A program made the translations under genes and the position numbers. A DNA stretch of 64,000 nt from Rhizobium sp. L43 (lineage in GTDB: Bacteria; Pseudomonadota; Alphaproteobacteria; Rhizobiales; Rhizobiaceae). This document shows positions 34,319 through 44,392 of the stretch, one piece after another (position 1 is the first letter of the stretch; the number at the start of each line of letters is the position of its first letter). The notes under the pieces are model-generated. The model saw only the letters and a program-made list of their open reading frames with translations. It was not told the DNA's origin and did no database searches. The stretch is taken from contig NZ_NWSQ01000012.1 in assembly GCF_002531725.1 (NCBI RefSeq), positions 62,001 to 126,000 of the forward strand, given 5' to 3'.

Positions 34319-36196
34319 TCAGAACTCTTCCCAGGCACCGGGAGAAGCGGCGACGGCGGCGTTTCCCGTATGTCGCTGCGAAAAGACTCTCTGTTCCGGG
34401 CGAGGTTGGTGAATGCCGGGTTGAGCGGGTTTGGGCTGGCTGGCGGCAGAGGCGCCAACGGTGAACCTGCCGGCCGAATCCTGCAGAAGGCGTCCCTGCG
34501 TGCGCAACTCCTGGCAGGCCGCGTTGGTCTCCTCGACCATGGCCGCGTTCTGCTGTGTGGCCTGATCCATCTGATTGATCGCGCCATTGATTTCCTGCAG
34601 GCCCGTCGCCTGTTCGCGATAGGACTGGACAATCGAAGCGATGCTGTCGCTGATGCGGTTGATCTGCTCCTCGATCTTCAGGAGGGCATCGCCGGTCTCG
34701 TTCACCAGCCCGACGCCCGCCGCAACCTCCTGGCCGGATACGTTGATCAGGTTCTTGATTTCCTTTGCCGCATTGGCGGACCGCTGGGCGAGTTCCCGCA
34801 CTTCCTGCGCGACGACCGCAAAACCCTTGCCCGCTTCACCGGCACGCGCCGCCTCGACGCCGGCGTTCAGTGCCAGCAGGTTCGTCTGGAAAGCGATTTC
34901 ATCGATGACGCCGATAATGCGGCCGATCTGGCTCGACGAGGTCTGGATCCGATCCATCGCTCCGATCGCGTCGCGTACCACCGTCGCCGAGACATGAGCG
35001 CTGCGCTTGGTTTCCTCGACCAGCTTGCCGGCATTTTCGGCCCGCTGCGACGAGGTTCTGACCGTCGTCGTCACCTCATCGAGGGCTGCGGCGGTCTCTT
35101 CCAGGGCGGCGGCCTGCTGCTCTGTCCGCCTGGCGAGCTGATCGGCGGAGGAGGCCAGCTCGCTTGAGCCGCCTTCAACCGCGACGGAGGCGGTCTTAAT
35201 CTCTGTCAGCGCGGCCGCGACCGCCTGGACCATGTTGTTGAAATCCTGCCGCAATTTGTCGAATTCAGGACCAAGATCGGCCAGCTGTATCGAGAAGTCG
35301 CCTGCGGCAAGCTTTTCCAATTCATTGGCGAGCGCGGTCATGACCAGCCGCTGAGCGTTGCTCACCTCTTCCGTCAACAGTGCGTTGCGCGCCCGTTCGG
35401 CGTCGAACGAGGCGCTCTGCTCGGCAGCGGCCCGCTCTCTTTCGATCTTGGCAATCGCCTCGTTACGGAAAACCTCCAAGGCCCGTGCCAGGAAGCCGAT
35501 CTCATCGCCATTTTCCCGGTAGGTGATGGGAGAGGCCAGGTCGCCTTTCTGCAAGGCGCTGATTCTTTCGCTGAGAATCCTGAGGGGGCGGCCGACGAGG
35601 CTGCGCATGGCGAGAAGAAAAGCGACAACGGCCATGGCGGTGATCGCGAACTGCGTCAGAAGCGAAATCAGGACCTTCTGCTTGACTTCGGCAGCAATTT
35701 TTTCGACCGACCAGTTCGTAACGACGTAGCCGGTAGCCTTGCCTGCCTTATCCAGCGGAAGCGGTGCAATGATCGTCACGACGCCGGCAGATATTCCGCC
35801 GTCATCGATCGTCGTTTTTTCCGGCTTGGCGCTGAGGCGCTTCGCCAGATCGGCAGGCGCCGGCAAACCGTCAATGCCGTCGCGCGTCCATGTATCGACA
35901 GCGGCGGGTTCCGCATTGAAGGCGGCAAATTGAACAAGGTCGAGCGAGGGATCGTCGCGGTACAGCGAATAGGCTTCGCGAACGGCGTTCGCCTTGCCCC
36001 ATTTCACGCCGCCGGCAGCCAGAGACGCAAACTGCTCCGCATCCTTGGACCAGTTCGCCTTGGCGCCATCGATCAACGCTTTGGTTTCGTACATCCATGT
36101 ATAGGCGGCAAAGGCGGAAATGCCACAGAGGTTGACGGCAACGATAATCGCCGCCAGCTTGGCTGTCAGAGGCATCGTTTTCAAAAATTGGAACAT
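34319..36196 (-). CDS. Methyl-accepting chemotaxis protein
   Basis: A 625-residue transmembrane chemoreceptor. The first membrane helix is at about 12-32, a periplasmic sensor of about 150 residues follows, and the second helix is at about 175-200. Two HAMP-like segments follow (LVGRPLRILSERISALQKGD and a second around LEKLAAGDFSIQL). The signalling tip is the conserved IIGVIDEIAFQTNLLALNAGVEAARAGEAGKGFAVVAQEVR. The C-terminus ends in the pentapeptide AWEEF, the CheR/CheB docking motif (xWxxF). It is the first gene of a two-gene operon with a periplasmic Cache-like protein. The ligand is unknown. Confidence 0.95.
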   Translation of the reverse strand: MFQFLKTMPLTAKLAAIIVAVNLCGISAFAAYTWMYETKALIDGAKANWSKDAEQFASLAAGGVKWGKANAVREAYSLYRDDPSLDLVQFAAFNAEPAAVDTWTRDGIDGLPAPADLAKRLSAKPEKTTIDDGGISAGVVTIIAPLPLDKAGKATGYVVTNWSVEKIAAEVKQKVLISLLTQFAITAMAVVAFLLAMRSLVGRPLRILSERISALQKGDLASPITYRENGDEIGFLARALEVFRNEAIAKIERERAAAEQSASFDAERARNALLTEEVSNAQRLVMTALANELEKLAAGDFSIQLADLGPEFDKLRQDFNNMVQAVAAALTEIKTASVAVEGGSSELASSADQLARRTEQQAAALEETAAALDEVTTTVRTSSQRAENAGKLVEETKRSAHVSATVVRDAIGAMDRIQTSSSQIGRIIGVIDEIAFQTNLLALNAGVEAARAGEAGKGFAVVAQEVRELAQRSANAAKEIKNLINVSGQEVAAGVGLVNETGDALLKIEEQINRISDSIASIVQSYREQATGLQEINGAINQMDQATQQNAAMVEETNAACQELRTQGRLLQDSAGRFTVGASAASQPKPAQPGIHQPRPEQRVFSQRHTGNAAVAASPGAWEEF

Positions 36197-36405
36197 GCCG
36201 CGGGGGCCTCGAAACGCGGCTCAGTCGGATATGCTCTCGACCGGCCTATCAACACGGGCATCCACGCCGGCGGTCGCAGCATGAGCACTCATGCCCATGT
36301 CCCCCTTGCGACCCAAAACGCGCAAACGCAGTGTGTATTCGATGTGTGAATAAATCATAAAGTAGAATGGGATGCCGGAGCACACGCGTGTTATTTCGCT
36401 ATCTC

Positions 36406-37827
36406 TCAGCTGTTTTCCGCGATCGCATCTTCGGGCTCGGCCTGCCGGTGTTTGCGGCGGCGCGTCGTCAGCTCCGCGCCGGCATCGCGCGGCAGGCGCA
36501 GGAAGGTGATGCAGGCCAGCGCCGAAATTGCCGAGACGCTGAAGAAGGCGGTGTGGAAATCCGAAACCAGCAGCCTACCACCATGGAAGCTGCTGGAAAT
36601 TTCAAGGATGCCACCGGCGATCGCCACACCCATCGCCATGGAGATGCGCTGGGCAACGGCATTGATCGCGGTCGCCTGGCTGCTGTCGGCATCGTCGACA
36701 TCGCCGAAGGCCATGGCGTTGACGCCCGAGAAAGCCATGGAGCGGAACAGGCCGCCGATCAGCAGGCAGGCCATGATCAGGAACAGCGGCGTTTCGGCGG
36801 TGAACAGGCCGTTGATGCCGAGGAAGATCGCCGCCAGCAAGGTGGTGATCGATATGACGGTCCGGAAGCCGAAGGCATTGAAGGTGCGCGAGGCGGCGAA
36901 TTTGGATACCATCGAGCCGAGCGCGCTGACGAAGGTGACCGAACCCGATTGCAGCGGCGTCAGGCCGAAGCCGAGCTGCAGCATCAGCGGCATCAAAAAC
37001 GGCAGGGCGCCAAGCCCCATGCGGAAGTTCGAAGCGCCAAGGATCGCCGCCCGGAACAGGGGATAGCGGAACATTTTCGGATCGAGAAGCGGGTGGGCAG
37101 CGCGGCGGGTATGCAGGAGATAGAGGAGGCCGGCAAGGATGCCGATCGCCACCGTGACGTAGCCGTAGATGACGGGCACGGCCGGCAGGCTGATCACCGA
37201 CAGGCCGAAGACGAAGCCGGAAAAGCCGATGCCGCAGAGGAAGAAGCCGGGAAAGTCCATCGGCCGCGGACTGCGCGGCTCGACCGCCGGCAGGAACCGC
37301 GTGACGAGGATGATGCCGAGCACGCCGATCGGGACGTTGATCCAGAAGATCCAGTGCCAGGTGAGATAGGTGGTGAGGAAACCGCCGATCGGCGGCCCCA
37401 TGATCGGGCCGATCAAAGCCGGAATGGTGAGCCAGGCCATGGCATCGACGAGTTCGTGGCGCGGCGTTCCCCGGACCAAAAGCAGGCGGCTGACCGGCGT
37501 CATCATCGAGCCGCCGGCGCCCTGGATCAGGCGCGAGACGACGAAGGCCGCGATCGAATTGGAAAGGGCGCAGGCGACCGAGCCGATCATGAAGACGAAG
37601 ATCGCCAGACGGAAGACATTGCGTGCGCCGAAACGATCGGACATCCAGCCGCTGATCGGAATGAAGATCGCCAGCGCCACGAGATAGCTGGTGACGGCGA
37701 GCTTCAGCGCGATCGGCGAGGTGCCGATATCGGCCGCGATCGCCGGCAGGCTGGTGGCGATCACGGTCGAATCCATCTGTTCCATGAACAGGGCGACCGC
37801 GAGGATCATGGGCGTGAGGCGGGGCAC
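36406..37827 (-). CDS. MFS drug exporter, DHA2 (14-helix, EmrB/QacA) type
   Basis: A 473-residue inner-membrane antiporter. The N-terminal MEQMDSTVIATSLPAIAADI block is the motif D1 of DHA2 exporters; SGWMSDRFGARNVF is motif A; the GPPIGGFLTTYLTWHWIFWINVPIG block is motif C with the following conserved helix. About 13-14 hydrophobic segments are seen. It would export drugs or toxic organics by proton exchange; substrate unknown. The start is taken as GTG 37827 with ATG 37809 as alternative, and the ribosome binding site is weak. No regulator lies next to it. Confidence 0.9.
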   Translation of the reverse strand: MPRLTPMILAVALFMEQMDSTVIATSLPAIAADIGTSPIALKLAVTSYLVALAIFIPISGWMSDRFGARNVFRLAIFVFMIGSVACALSNSIAAFVVSRLIQGAGGSMMTPVSRLLLVRGTPRHELVDAMAWLTIPALIGPIMGPPIGGFLTTYLTWHWIFWINVPIGVLGIILVTRFLPAVEPRSPRPMDFPGFFLCGIGFSGFVFGLSVISLPAVPVIYGYVTVAIGILAGLLYLLHTRRAAHPLLDPKMFRYPLFRAAILGASNFRMGLGALPFLMPLMLQLGFGLTPLQSGSVTFVSALGSMVSKFAASRTFNAFGFRTVISITTLLAAIFLGINGLFTAETPLFLIMACLLIGGLFRSMAFSGVNAMAFGDVDDADSSQATAINAVAQRISMAMGVAIAGGILEISSSFHGGRLLVSDFHTAFFSVSAISALACITFLRLPRDAGAELTTRRRKHRQAEPEDAIAENS

Positions 37828-38035
37828 GGGCGACCGGGATGCTGCAAGGGACTGTATCGTCCATACGCCTTCGGTGGCGATAAGGCCATAGAAACTATCG
37901 ATGAAAGGGGTTGCCGAACCGCTTCAAACCGACGCGGGGCGGGCGGTGCGCCACTCATTATTGCCCCTTCACTGGCGCTCAGGGCATTCGCAGTTTCACT
38001 GCCCACCCCTCAACGGTCTATCGCTACCCTCTCCT
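37828..38035. other. Intergenic region, nothing recognised
   Basis: Between the MFS gene start and the inverted-repeat element. It should contain the MFS promoter. No ORF, hairpin or operator was found that I could support. Confidence 0.4.
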
Positions 38036-38174
38036 CCCTCATTCCTGTGCTTGTCACAGGAATCCAGCCACGGCGCGTCGGCGCCGTGAATGAATCAATA
38101 CTTCAACGGAAAGAGTCTTTCGCGCCCAAGGACTTGGGCGCACTGGATTCCTGTGACGAGCACAGGAATGAGGG
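38036..38174. repeat. Large inverted-repeat element with nested hairpins (copy 2, reversed)
   Basis: The same 32-bp arms as at 10066-10203 are at 38036-38067 and 38143-38174, with one mismatch between them. The inner hairpins are CACGGCGC/GCGCCGTG (38069-38088) and GCGCCCAAG/CTTGGGCGC (38122-38141). The GCGCCCAAG hairpin is next to the right arm here and next to the left arm in copy 1, so the copies are in opposite orientation. It lies about 75 bp upstream of the B12 riboswitch. Confidence 0.85.
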
Positions 38175-38247
38175 AGGAATGTGTGGCTCCACGTGGTTCC
38201 CGATTGCGACATCGGAGCCATCTTGCCGCCACCGCACTTTCCTGAAA

Positions 38248-39162
<915 letters not shown>

Positions 39163-39187
39163 ACAGCGTCCTCGAACCCGGCTCGGC

Positions 39188-40312
39188 CTATCGCTGCTGC
39201 TGCTGCTGCTGCGGCTGCGGGCCAGGCGTTGCCGGATTGGCAAGGTCGATGGAGCCCTGATCGCCGGCGAGGAATTGCGGGCCGACCTGGCGGACCTTGT
39301 TCTGTGTGGGATCGTAAGGACGGTCGGGAACGGATGGCTGCGGCGCGGCAACGGCAGCATCCTTCGCCGGCGGATTGGTACGGATTGATGTGATCGAGCC
39401 CTGTTGCGGCGGTTCGCTCAGGGCTTGCTTGCCGCGCATCTCGTCGTAATAGGCGGTGAGATTGCAGGCGCAGGACGTCTTTTCGCCGGGCGAGCGGTTC
39501 TTATAGGCAAAAGCGTTCTTCATGGCGCTGTAGGGCGTGCCGGTTGCGACCGAGATCATATTCGAGGCTTCGGTGCTCGTCACGTCACGATAGAACAGCT
39601 CGGTCTCGATACCCGGGCACATCTTGGCGCAGGTCTCCGCGTCGCGGCCGAAATCGACCGAAGTGGCGTTCGAGCTGATCGGGAAGAAGCCGCCGTCGCA
39701 GCTGCGCACGCACATGGTGCTGACCGGCGAGAGCATCTCGGCCCGCGGCAGGCCGAAACGCGGATCGACCTCTTCACCGCCGCCGAGCGGAATGAAGGTA
39801 TCGTTGCGCATCGCCTGCTCCTCAATGCTCGGGGCGGGGTCGGCGGCGCTGCGGTCGCTCGGCGCATAGAAGTTTTCGCTGTTACAGCCATTGCTGTCGA
39901 GAGCGGCAATCAGTTCGCGGCGCTCGCCATCATCGCGGCTTTGGTCGGCCAACTCGTTGCGGCGGTCCTGGAGATAACCGATATTGTCGATCATGCGGGC
40001 TTCGGCCTGCGACAGCTCGGCGCAATAATCGTCATTCTCGCCGCCGATCACGACCATGCTGCCGGAGGTGCAGCCATTGCTGCGCAGTTCGTTGCGGACC
40101 TTGCGCAGCTCGAGGTTCTGCTCGGCCATGGCGCTGGCATATTGGCGCGCTTCCGGGCCGTTGCCGTTGCCGATCGATCGCGGCAGGTCGGCGAGGCGGC
40201 CGCGCAGATCCTCGCAGACGGCACTCGTCTGCGCGGCGGCCGGCGTCGCGAAGGCAAGGAGGAGGGCAAGAGACAGGTTTCGGCGTTTCACGGCGTCGTC
40301 CGGGGTGAGCAA
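39188..40312 (-). CDS. DUF2865 domain secreted protein
   Basis: A 374-residue protein with an N-terminal signal peptide (about 1-28, LALLLAFATPAAAQ). A helical region about 30-130 is followed by the Cys-rich DUF2865 domain, typified by CVRSCDGGFFPISSNATS and CAKMCPGIETELFYR, ending with TSCACNLTAYYDEM. This family is largely confined to Rhizobiales, and its role is unknown. The C-terminus is Pro/Gln-rich and ends in a run of six Gln encoded by a CAG microsatellite (about 39190-39212), a site prone to length change. Confidence 0.88.
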   Translation of the reverse strand: MLTPDDAVKRRNLSLALLLAFATPAAAQTSAVCEDLRGRLADLPRSIGNGNGPEARQYASAMAEQNLELRKVRNELRSNGCTSGSMVVIGGENDDYCAELSQAEARMIDNIGYLQDRRNELADQSRDDGERRELIAALDSNGCNSENFYAPSDRSAADPAPSIEEQAMRNDTFIPLGGGEEVDPRFGLPRAEMLSPVSTMCVRSCDGGFFPISSNATSVDFGRDAETCAKMCPGIETELFYRDVTSTEASNMISVATGTPYSAMKNAFAYKNRSPGEKTSCACNLTAYYDEMRGKQALSEPPQQGSITSIRTNPPAKDAAVAAPQPSVPDRPYDPTQNKVRQVGPQFLAGDQGSIDLANPATPGPQPQQQQQQR

Positions 40313-40465
40313 AAAGTCGATCGGTCGATTGCGGCCTCGATCGCCGCGCGTTGTCCCTTAAGGTGTTTCTCTTAATAAGCTTGGAGAAAATCCTAGCGCA
40401 TTTTCGCGATCTTATCCAGCAGACGCGGGCCATCTTCCGTTAGGGGAGGTCGGGACAGCTTCCTG

Positions 40466-41062
40466 TTAAATCTGCCTGGACCGTGCCATCTCGGCGCGCA
40501 TCCAGCTTGAGTCTCCCCATGTGGAGAGCCAGATCATCAGATCGGTGAGCGCGGCGACGACGGGCAGAAGCAGCGCGTGGCCGACGCCGCGCCGTGTCTG
40601 GTTCTTCTCGGCTTCCCTGAGGTGAGCCAATTCCTCTTCCTGAATCGAGTCAATAAGGCCGTGAAGCTGCGGGTCACGGGTTTCCAGGAAAGCCAATTGA
40701 TCCTCCAGATGACGGTGAACCGTGCTTTCAACCGCCTCGGTACAGATCCAGACCATATTGCGCCCACCGAGGGCCGTCAGGAAACCGAGCAGATAGCCTC
40801 CGAGGCTCCAGAATGCCATGACGCGGCATGGCCTGGCATTCCTTGAGGGCATTGCGTCGCGAAACAGGCGGCAGTGCTCGATTTCGTCGTCCCGCATGTC
40901 ACAAAGTGCCGGCACGATGTCAGGAAACAGCCGGCGGGCCATCCAGATCTGTGCCCCGTAGATACGAATTGCGCCGAACTCGCCGGCATGATTGACCTTG
41001 AGAATACGACGAACGGTTACGGCGCGATCGCGCTGACCGGCACTGCTTGACGGATTATCCAT
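40466..41062 (-). CDS. coq7: Demethoxyubiquinone hydroxylase, Coq7 family
   Basis: A di-iron hydroxylase of ubiquinone synthesis (5-demethoxyubiquinol to 5-hydroxy form). The 198 residues carry the two-fold Coq7 pattern with iron ligands in VNHAGEFGAIRIY, MRDDEIEHCRLF, VESTVHRHLEDQL and IQEEELAHLREAE. A hydrophobic stretch GGYLLGFLTALGG suggests membrane association. The start is taken as ATG 41062; the frame continues to a TTG at 41095. The divergent RNase H gene starts 162 bp away. No other ubi gene is nearby. Confidence 0.92.
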   Translation of the reverse strand: MDNPSSSAGQRDRAVTVRRILKVNHAGEFGAIRIYGAQIWMARRLFPDIVPALCDMRDDEIEHCRLFRDAMPSRNARPCRVMAFWSLGGYLLGFLTALGGRNMVWICTEAVESTVHRHLEDQLAFLETRDPQLHGLIDSIQEEELAHLREAEKNQTRRGVGHALLLPVVAALTDLMIWLSTWGDSSWMRAEMARSRQI

Positions 41063-41224
41063 GATCCACGTTGCCCCACAGTTCCCCGTCGGCAATAGGC
41101 ACTGTTGCCGCCGCCATCGTCAATGGTTGACACAACCGATGAGGTGCAATTCGAATGTCCGCTTCGGGGCGGGCAGGCAGTCGCAAATCGCGCTGGCGCA
41201 GCGAAGGCGAAAAGAGCGGAGAAC

Positions 41225-41761
41225 ATGACGAGCATTTCCAACGAGCTTCACGTCCCCGAGACAACAGTCGGAAGATCGGAAGCCCAACACGGCCTCCACC
41301 TCTTCGTCGACGGTTGCTACGAACCCGGTTCCGGGCATGGGGGCTGGGCTTTTGTCGCTTATCGCGATGCCGTGGAAATCGCGTGCGGATTTGGTGGCGT
41401 CGAAGATTCCGCCAATAATTCGATGGAATTGGCTGCCGTGCTCAAGGCAGTCCTGTGGATCAATAGTGAAGCAACTGATGAAGCCGTCATCGTCTGGTCG
41501 GATTCCATCTATGCCGTCAAAGGCTGCAATGTCAGGCGACATATCTGGAAAAACAACGGTTGGAAGAAAAGCAGCCCGAATGGAAATGCCCGGAGCCGAA
41601 CGATCGCCAATGCGGAACTCTGGAAGGCGGTCGATCTTCAGCTGTCCCGGAACGCCCTGGTGACCATTGCCTGGTGCAAGGGCCATTCCGGCATTGCCGG
41701 CAACGAACGCGCGGATACGCTTGCGGATAAAGGACGCCTGTCGTTGCAGGGCGCCCGATAA
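41225..41761 (+). CDS. RNase H family protein
   Basis: A 178-residue RNase HI-fold protein. The catalytic acidic residues are found in order: Asp in LFVDGCYEPGSG, Glu in NNSMELAAVLKA, Asp in VWSDSIYAVKG, and the His/Asp pair in WCKGHSGIAGNERADTLAD. It would cut RNA in RNA-DNA hybrids, but it is diverged from RnhA and may be a second, accessory RNase H. The ATG at 41225 follows GGAGAAC; the open frame upstream to 41105 is not part of the fold. It is convergent with the malic enzyme gene, with a hairpin repeat between them. Confidence 0.88.
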   Translation: MTSISNELHVPETTVGRSEAQHGLHLFVDGCYEPGSGHGGWAFVAYRDAVEIACGFGGVEDSANNSMELAAVLKAVLWINSEATDEAVIVWSDSIYAVKGCNVRRHIWKNNGWKKSSPNGNARSRTIANAELWKAVDLQLSRNALVTIAWCKGHSGIAGNERADTLADKGRLSLQGAR

Positions 41762-41785
41762 CTGTTGCATATCAACCGGTTGCCG

Positions 41786-41808
41786 ATGCTCGGGACAAGC
41801 CCGAGCAT
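41786..41808. repeat. Hairpin repeat with ACAAG loop (second location)
   Basis: ATGCTCGGG-ACAAG-CCCGAGCAT, identical to 26284-26306 and also followed by GACGA. It lies between convergent genes and may act as a two-way terminator or mRNA end. Confidence 0.75.
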
Positions 41809-41827
41809 GACGAGATGAGGAACCGAC

Positions 41828-44140
41828 TCACGCCGGCTGCGATGCCTCGACAACGGCCAACGCTGCCATGTTGACGACGCCGCGGGAGGTGACCGAGGGG
41901 GCGAGGATGTGGGCGGGCAGGGCGGCGCCGAGCAGGATCGGGCCGACATGCAGGCCGTCGGTCATCGACTTGACGACGCCGAGCGTGATGTTGGCGGCGT
42001 CGAGGTTCGGGAAGACCAGCAGGTTCGCCTCGTCGTGCAGCGTCGTGTGCGGCATGACGCGTTTGCGCAGCGCCTCGGTGATCGCGCTTTCGCCATGCAT
42101 TTCGCCGTCGACCTCAAGATCGGGCGCGGCGTCGCGTACGAGCTGCAAGGCATTGCGCATCTTCGTGGCGCTTTCGGATTCGCGTGAGCCGAAGTTGGAA
42201 TGCGAGACGAGGGCAGCGCGCGGGGTGATGCCGAAGCGGCGGATTTCCTCGGCCGCCAGCACCGTCGACTCGGCGACTTCCTCGGCAGTCGGATTGAACG
42301 TGACGTAGGTGTCGGTGAAGAACGTGGCGCCGCGCTGCGAGATCATCAGGCTGAGTGCGGAGAAATCGCGGACATCCTTGCGCTTGCCGATGATCTGGCG
42401 GACATCGCGCAGATGCTTCTCATAGCGGCCTTCGAGGCCGCAGATCAGCGCATCGGCCTCGCCGCGCCTCAGCGCCAGCGCCCCGATGACTGTTGTGTTG
42501 GTGCGCACGATGGTGCGGGCCGCTTCCGGGATGACGCCGCGCCGGCCGACAAGCGAGAAATAGAGATCGACATATTCGCGAAAGCGCGGATCGTCTTCCG
42601 GGTTGATGACTTCGAAATCCTGCAGCGGGCGGATGCGCAGGCCGTAGCGCTTCAGGCGCGTTTCGATGACCTGCGGACGGCCGATCAAGATTGGGTCGGC
42701 GAGGCCTTCTTCGAGCAGCACCTGGGCGGCGCGCAGCACGCGTTCGTCTTCGCCTTCGGAGAAGATGACGCGCTTGCGTTCGGCGGCCTTGGCCGCGGTG
42801 AAGATCGGCTTCATGACGAAGCCGGAGCGGAAGACGAAGCGGTTCAACTGGTCGAGATAGGCGTCGAAATCCTGGATCGGGCGGCGCGCCACGCCGCTCT
42901 GTTCGGCAGCCTTGGCGACCGCGGGCGCAATGCGCAGGATGAGGCGCGGATCGAAAGGCGAGGGGATGAGGTAATCGGGACCGAAGACCGGGGTCTCGCC
43001 GGAATAGGCGCGGGCGGCGACGTCGGAGGGCTCCTCGCGGGCAAGGGCGGCGATGGCGCGCACGGCCGCCATCTTCATTTCCTCGTTGATCGTCTCGGCG
43101 CCGCAATCGAGCGCGCCGCGGAAGATATAGGGGAAGCAGAGGACGTTGTTGACCTGGTTGGCGAAATCTGAGCGGCCGGTGCAGATCATCGCATCGGGGC
43201 GGGCAGCACGGGCGAGATCCGGCATGATCTCCGGCGTCGGATTGGCGAGCGCCATGATCAGCGGCTTGTCGGCCATCTGCGCCAGCAATTCCGGTTTCAG
43301 CACGCCGGCGGCCGACAGGCCGAGGAAAACGTCGGCGCCGCCGATGTTTTCGGCCAGTGTGCGGGTGTCGCTCTTCTGGGCATAGACGGATTTCCATTCG
43401 TCCATCAGCTCGGTGCGGCCCTCATAGACGAGGCCTTCGAGATCGTGGACCCAGATGTTTTCGCGCTTGGCGCCAAGGATCACCAGGAGATTGAGGCAGG
43501 CAAGGGCGGCGGCACCCGCGCCGGAGGCGACGATCTTGATGTCGGAAATGTTCTTGCCGGCGAGTTCCAGGCCGTTCAGGATCGCGGCGGCGACGATGAT
43601 CGCCGTGCCGTGCTGATCGTCGTGGAAGACCGGGATCTTCATCTTCTCGCGCAGGCGACGCTCGACCTCGAAACATTCCGGCGCCTTGATGTCTTCGAGG
43701 TTGATGCCGCCGAAGGTCGGCTCCAGCGAGGCGACGGTCGAGACCATCTGGTCGACGCTTGCGGCATCGATCTCGATATCGAAGACGTCGATGCCGGCGA
43801 ATTTCTTGAAGAGCACGGCCTTGCCCTCCATGACCGGTTTTGAGGCGAGCGGGCCGATATTGCCGAGGCCGAGGACGGCGGTGCCGTTGGAGATGACGGC
43901 GACGAGATTGGCGCGCGAGGTATATTCGGCTGCCATTTCGGGATTGTCGCGGATCGCAAGGCAGGGGGCGGCAACGCCGGGCGAATAGGCGAGTGCCAGA
44001 TCGCGCTGGTTACCGAGCGGCTTGGTCGCCTGGATCTCCAGCTTGCCGGGGCGGGGATAGCGGTGGAAGAAAAGCGCCTGTTCGTCGAGATCGCCGCTCG
44101 TCAGGTTCTTTTCCGTCTTGGACTTTTCCTGGTGATCCAT
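41828..44140 (-). CDS. NAD(P)-dependent malic enzyme with phosphotransacetylase-like C-terminal domain
   Basis: It decarboxylates malate to pyruvate. The 770 residues consist of an N-terminal malic-enzyme part (about 1-440: [22 protein letters not shown], then [22 protein letters not shown], then the NAD(P)-binding [13 protein letters not shown]) and a C-terminal phosphotransacetylase-like domain (about 450-770). That chimeric form is typical of rhizobial Dme and Tme. NAD- versus NADP-preference cannot be decided here. The ATG at 44140 has GGAGG 6 nt upstream; an upstream ATG at 44179 lacks this. In nodules, Dme is needed for growth on dicarboxylates, which fits the fumarases in the window. 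Confidence 0.95.
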   Translation of the reverse strand: MDHQEKSKTEKNLTSGDLDEQALFFHRYPRPGKLEIQATKPLGNQRDLALAYSPGVAAPCLAIRDNPEMAAEYTSRANLVAVISNGTAVLGLGNIGPLASKPVMEGKAVLFKKFAGIDVFDIEIDAASVDQMVSTVASLEPTFGGINLEDIKAPECFEVERRLREKMKIPVFHDDQHGTAIIVAAAILNGLELAGKNISDIKIVASGAGAAALACLNLLVILGAKRENIWVHDLEGLVYEGRTELMDEWKSVYAQKSDTRTLAENIGGADVFLGLSAAGVLKPELLAQMADKPLIMALANPTPEIMPDLARAARPDAMICTGRSDFANQVNNVLCFPYIFRGALDCGAETINEEMKMAAVRAIAALAREEPSDVAARAYSGETPVFGPDYLIPSPFDPRLILRIAPAVAKAAEQSGVARRPIQDFDAYLDQLNRFVFRSGFVMKPIFTAAKAAERKRVIFSEGEDERVLRAAQVLLEEGLADPILIGRPQVIETRLKRYGLRIRPLQDFEVINPEDDPRFREYVDLYFSLVGRRGVIPEAARTIVRTNTTVIGALALRRGEADALICGLEGRYEKHLRDVRQIIGKRKDVRDFSALSLMISQRGATFFTDTYVTFNPTAEEVAESTVLAAEEIRRFGITPRAALVSHSNFGSRESESATKMRNALQLVRDAAPDLEVDGEMHGESAITEALRKRVMPHTTLHDEANLLVFPNLDAANITLGVVKSMTDGLHVGPILLGAALPAHILAPSVTSRGVVNMAALAVVEASQPA

Positions 44141-44392
44141 TGCCGCCTCCGTGCACGTCTTTTTTGGAATTCCCTGCATACATCAATCGGCTACGGGGGA
44201 CAGTATGGAAATGGGGGAAGGGCGAAGTTTTCGTGAGGTGGGCAGAGGGGGTATCCACGCCATGTCCATTCGGCCTTCATGCCAAGCGGCGGCCGCAGCT
44301 AGCTAATCCTTTTGGGGAAACTTGTCTGGCGACCGCAACGGGAGCAGGATGCCGCCGCGACGGTGCAGGGCGCCGGTCGCATGGAGGAAATC

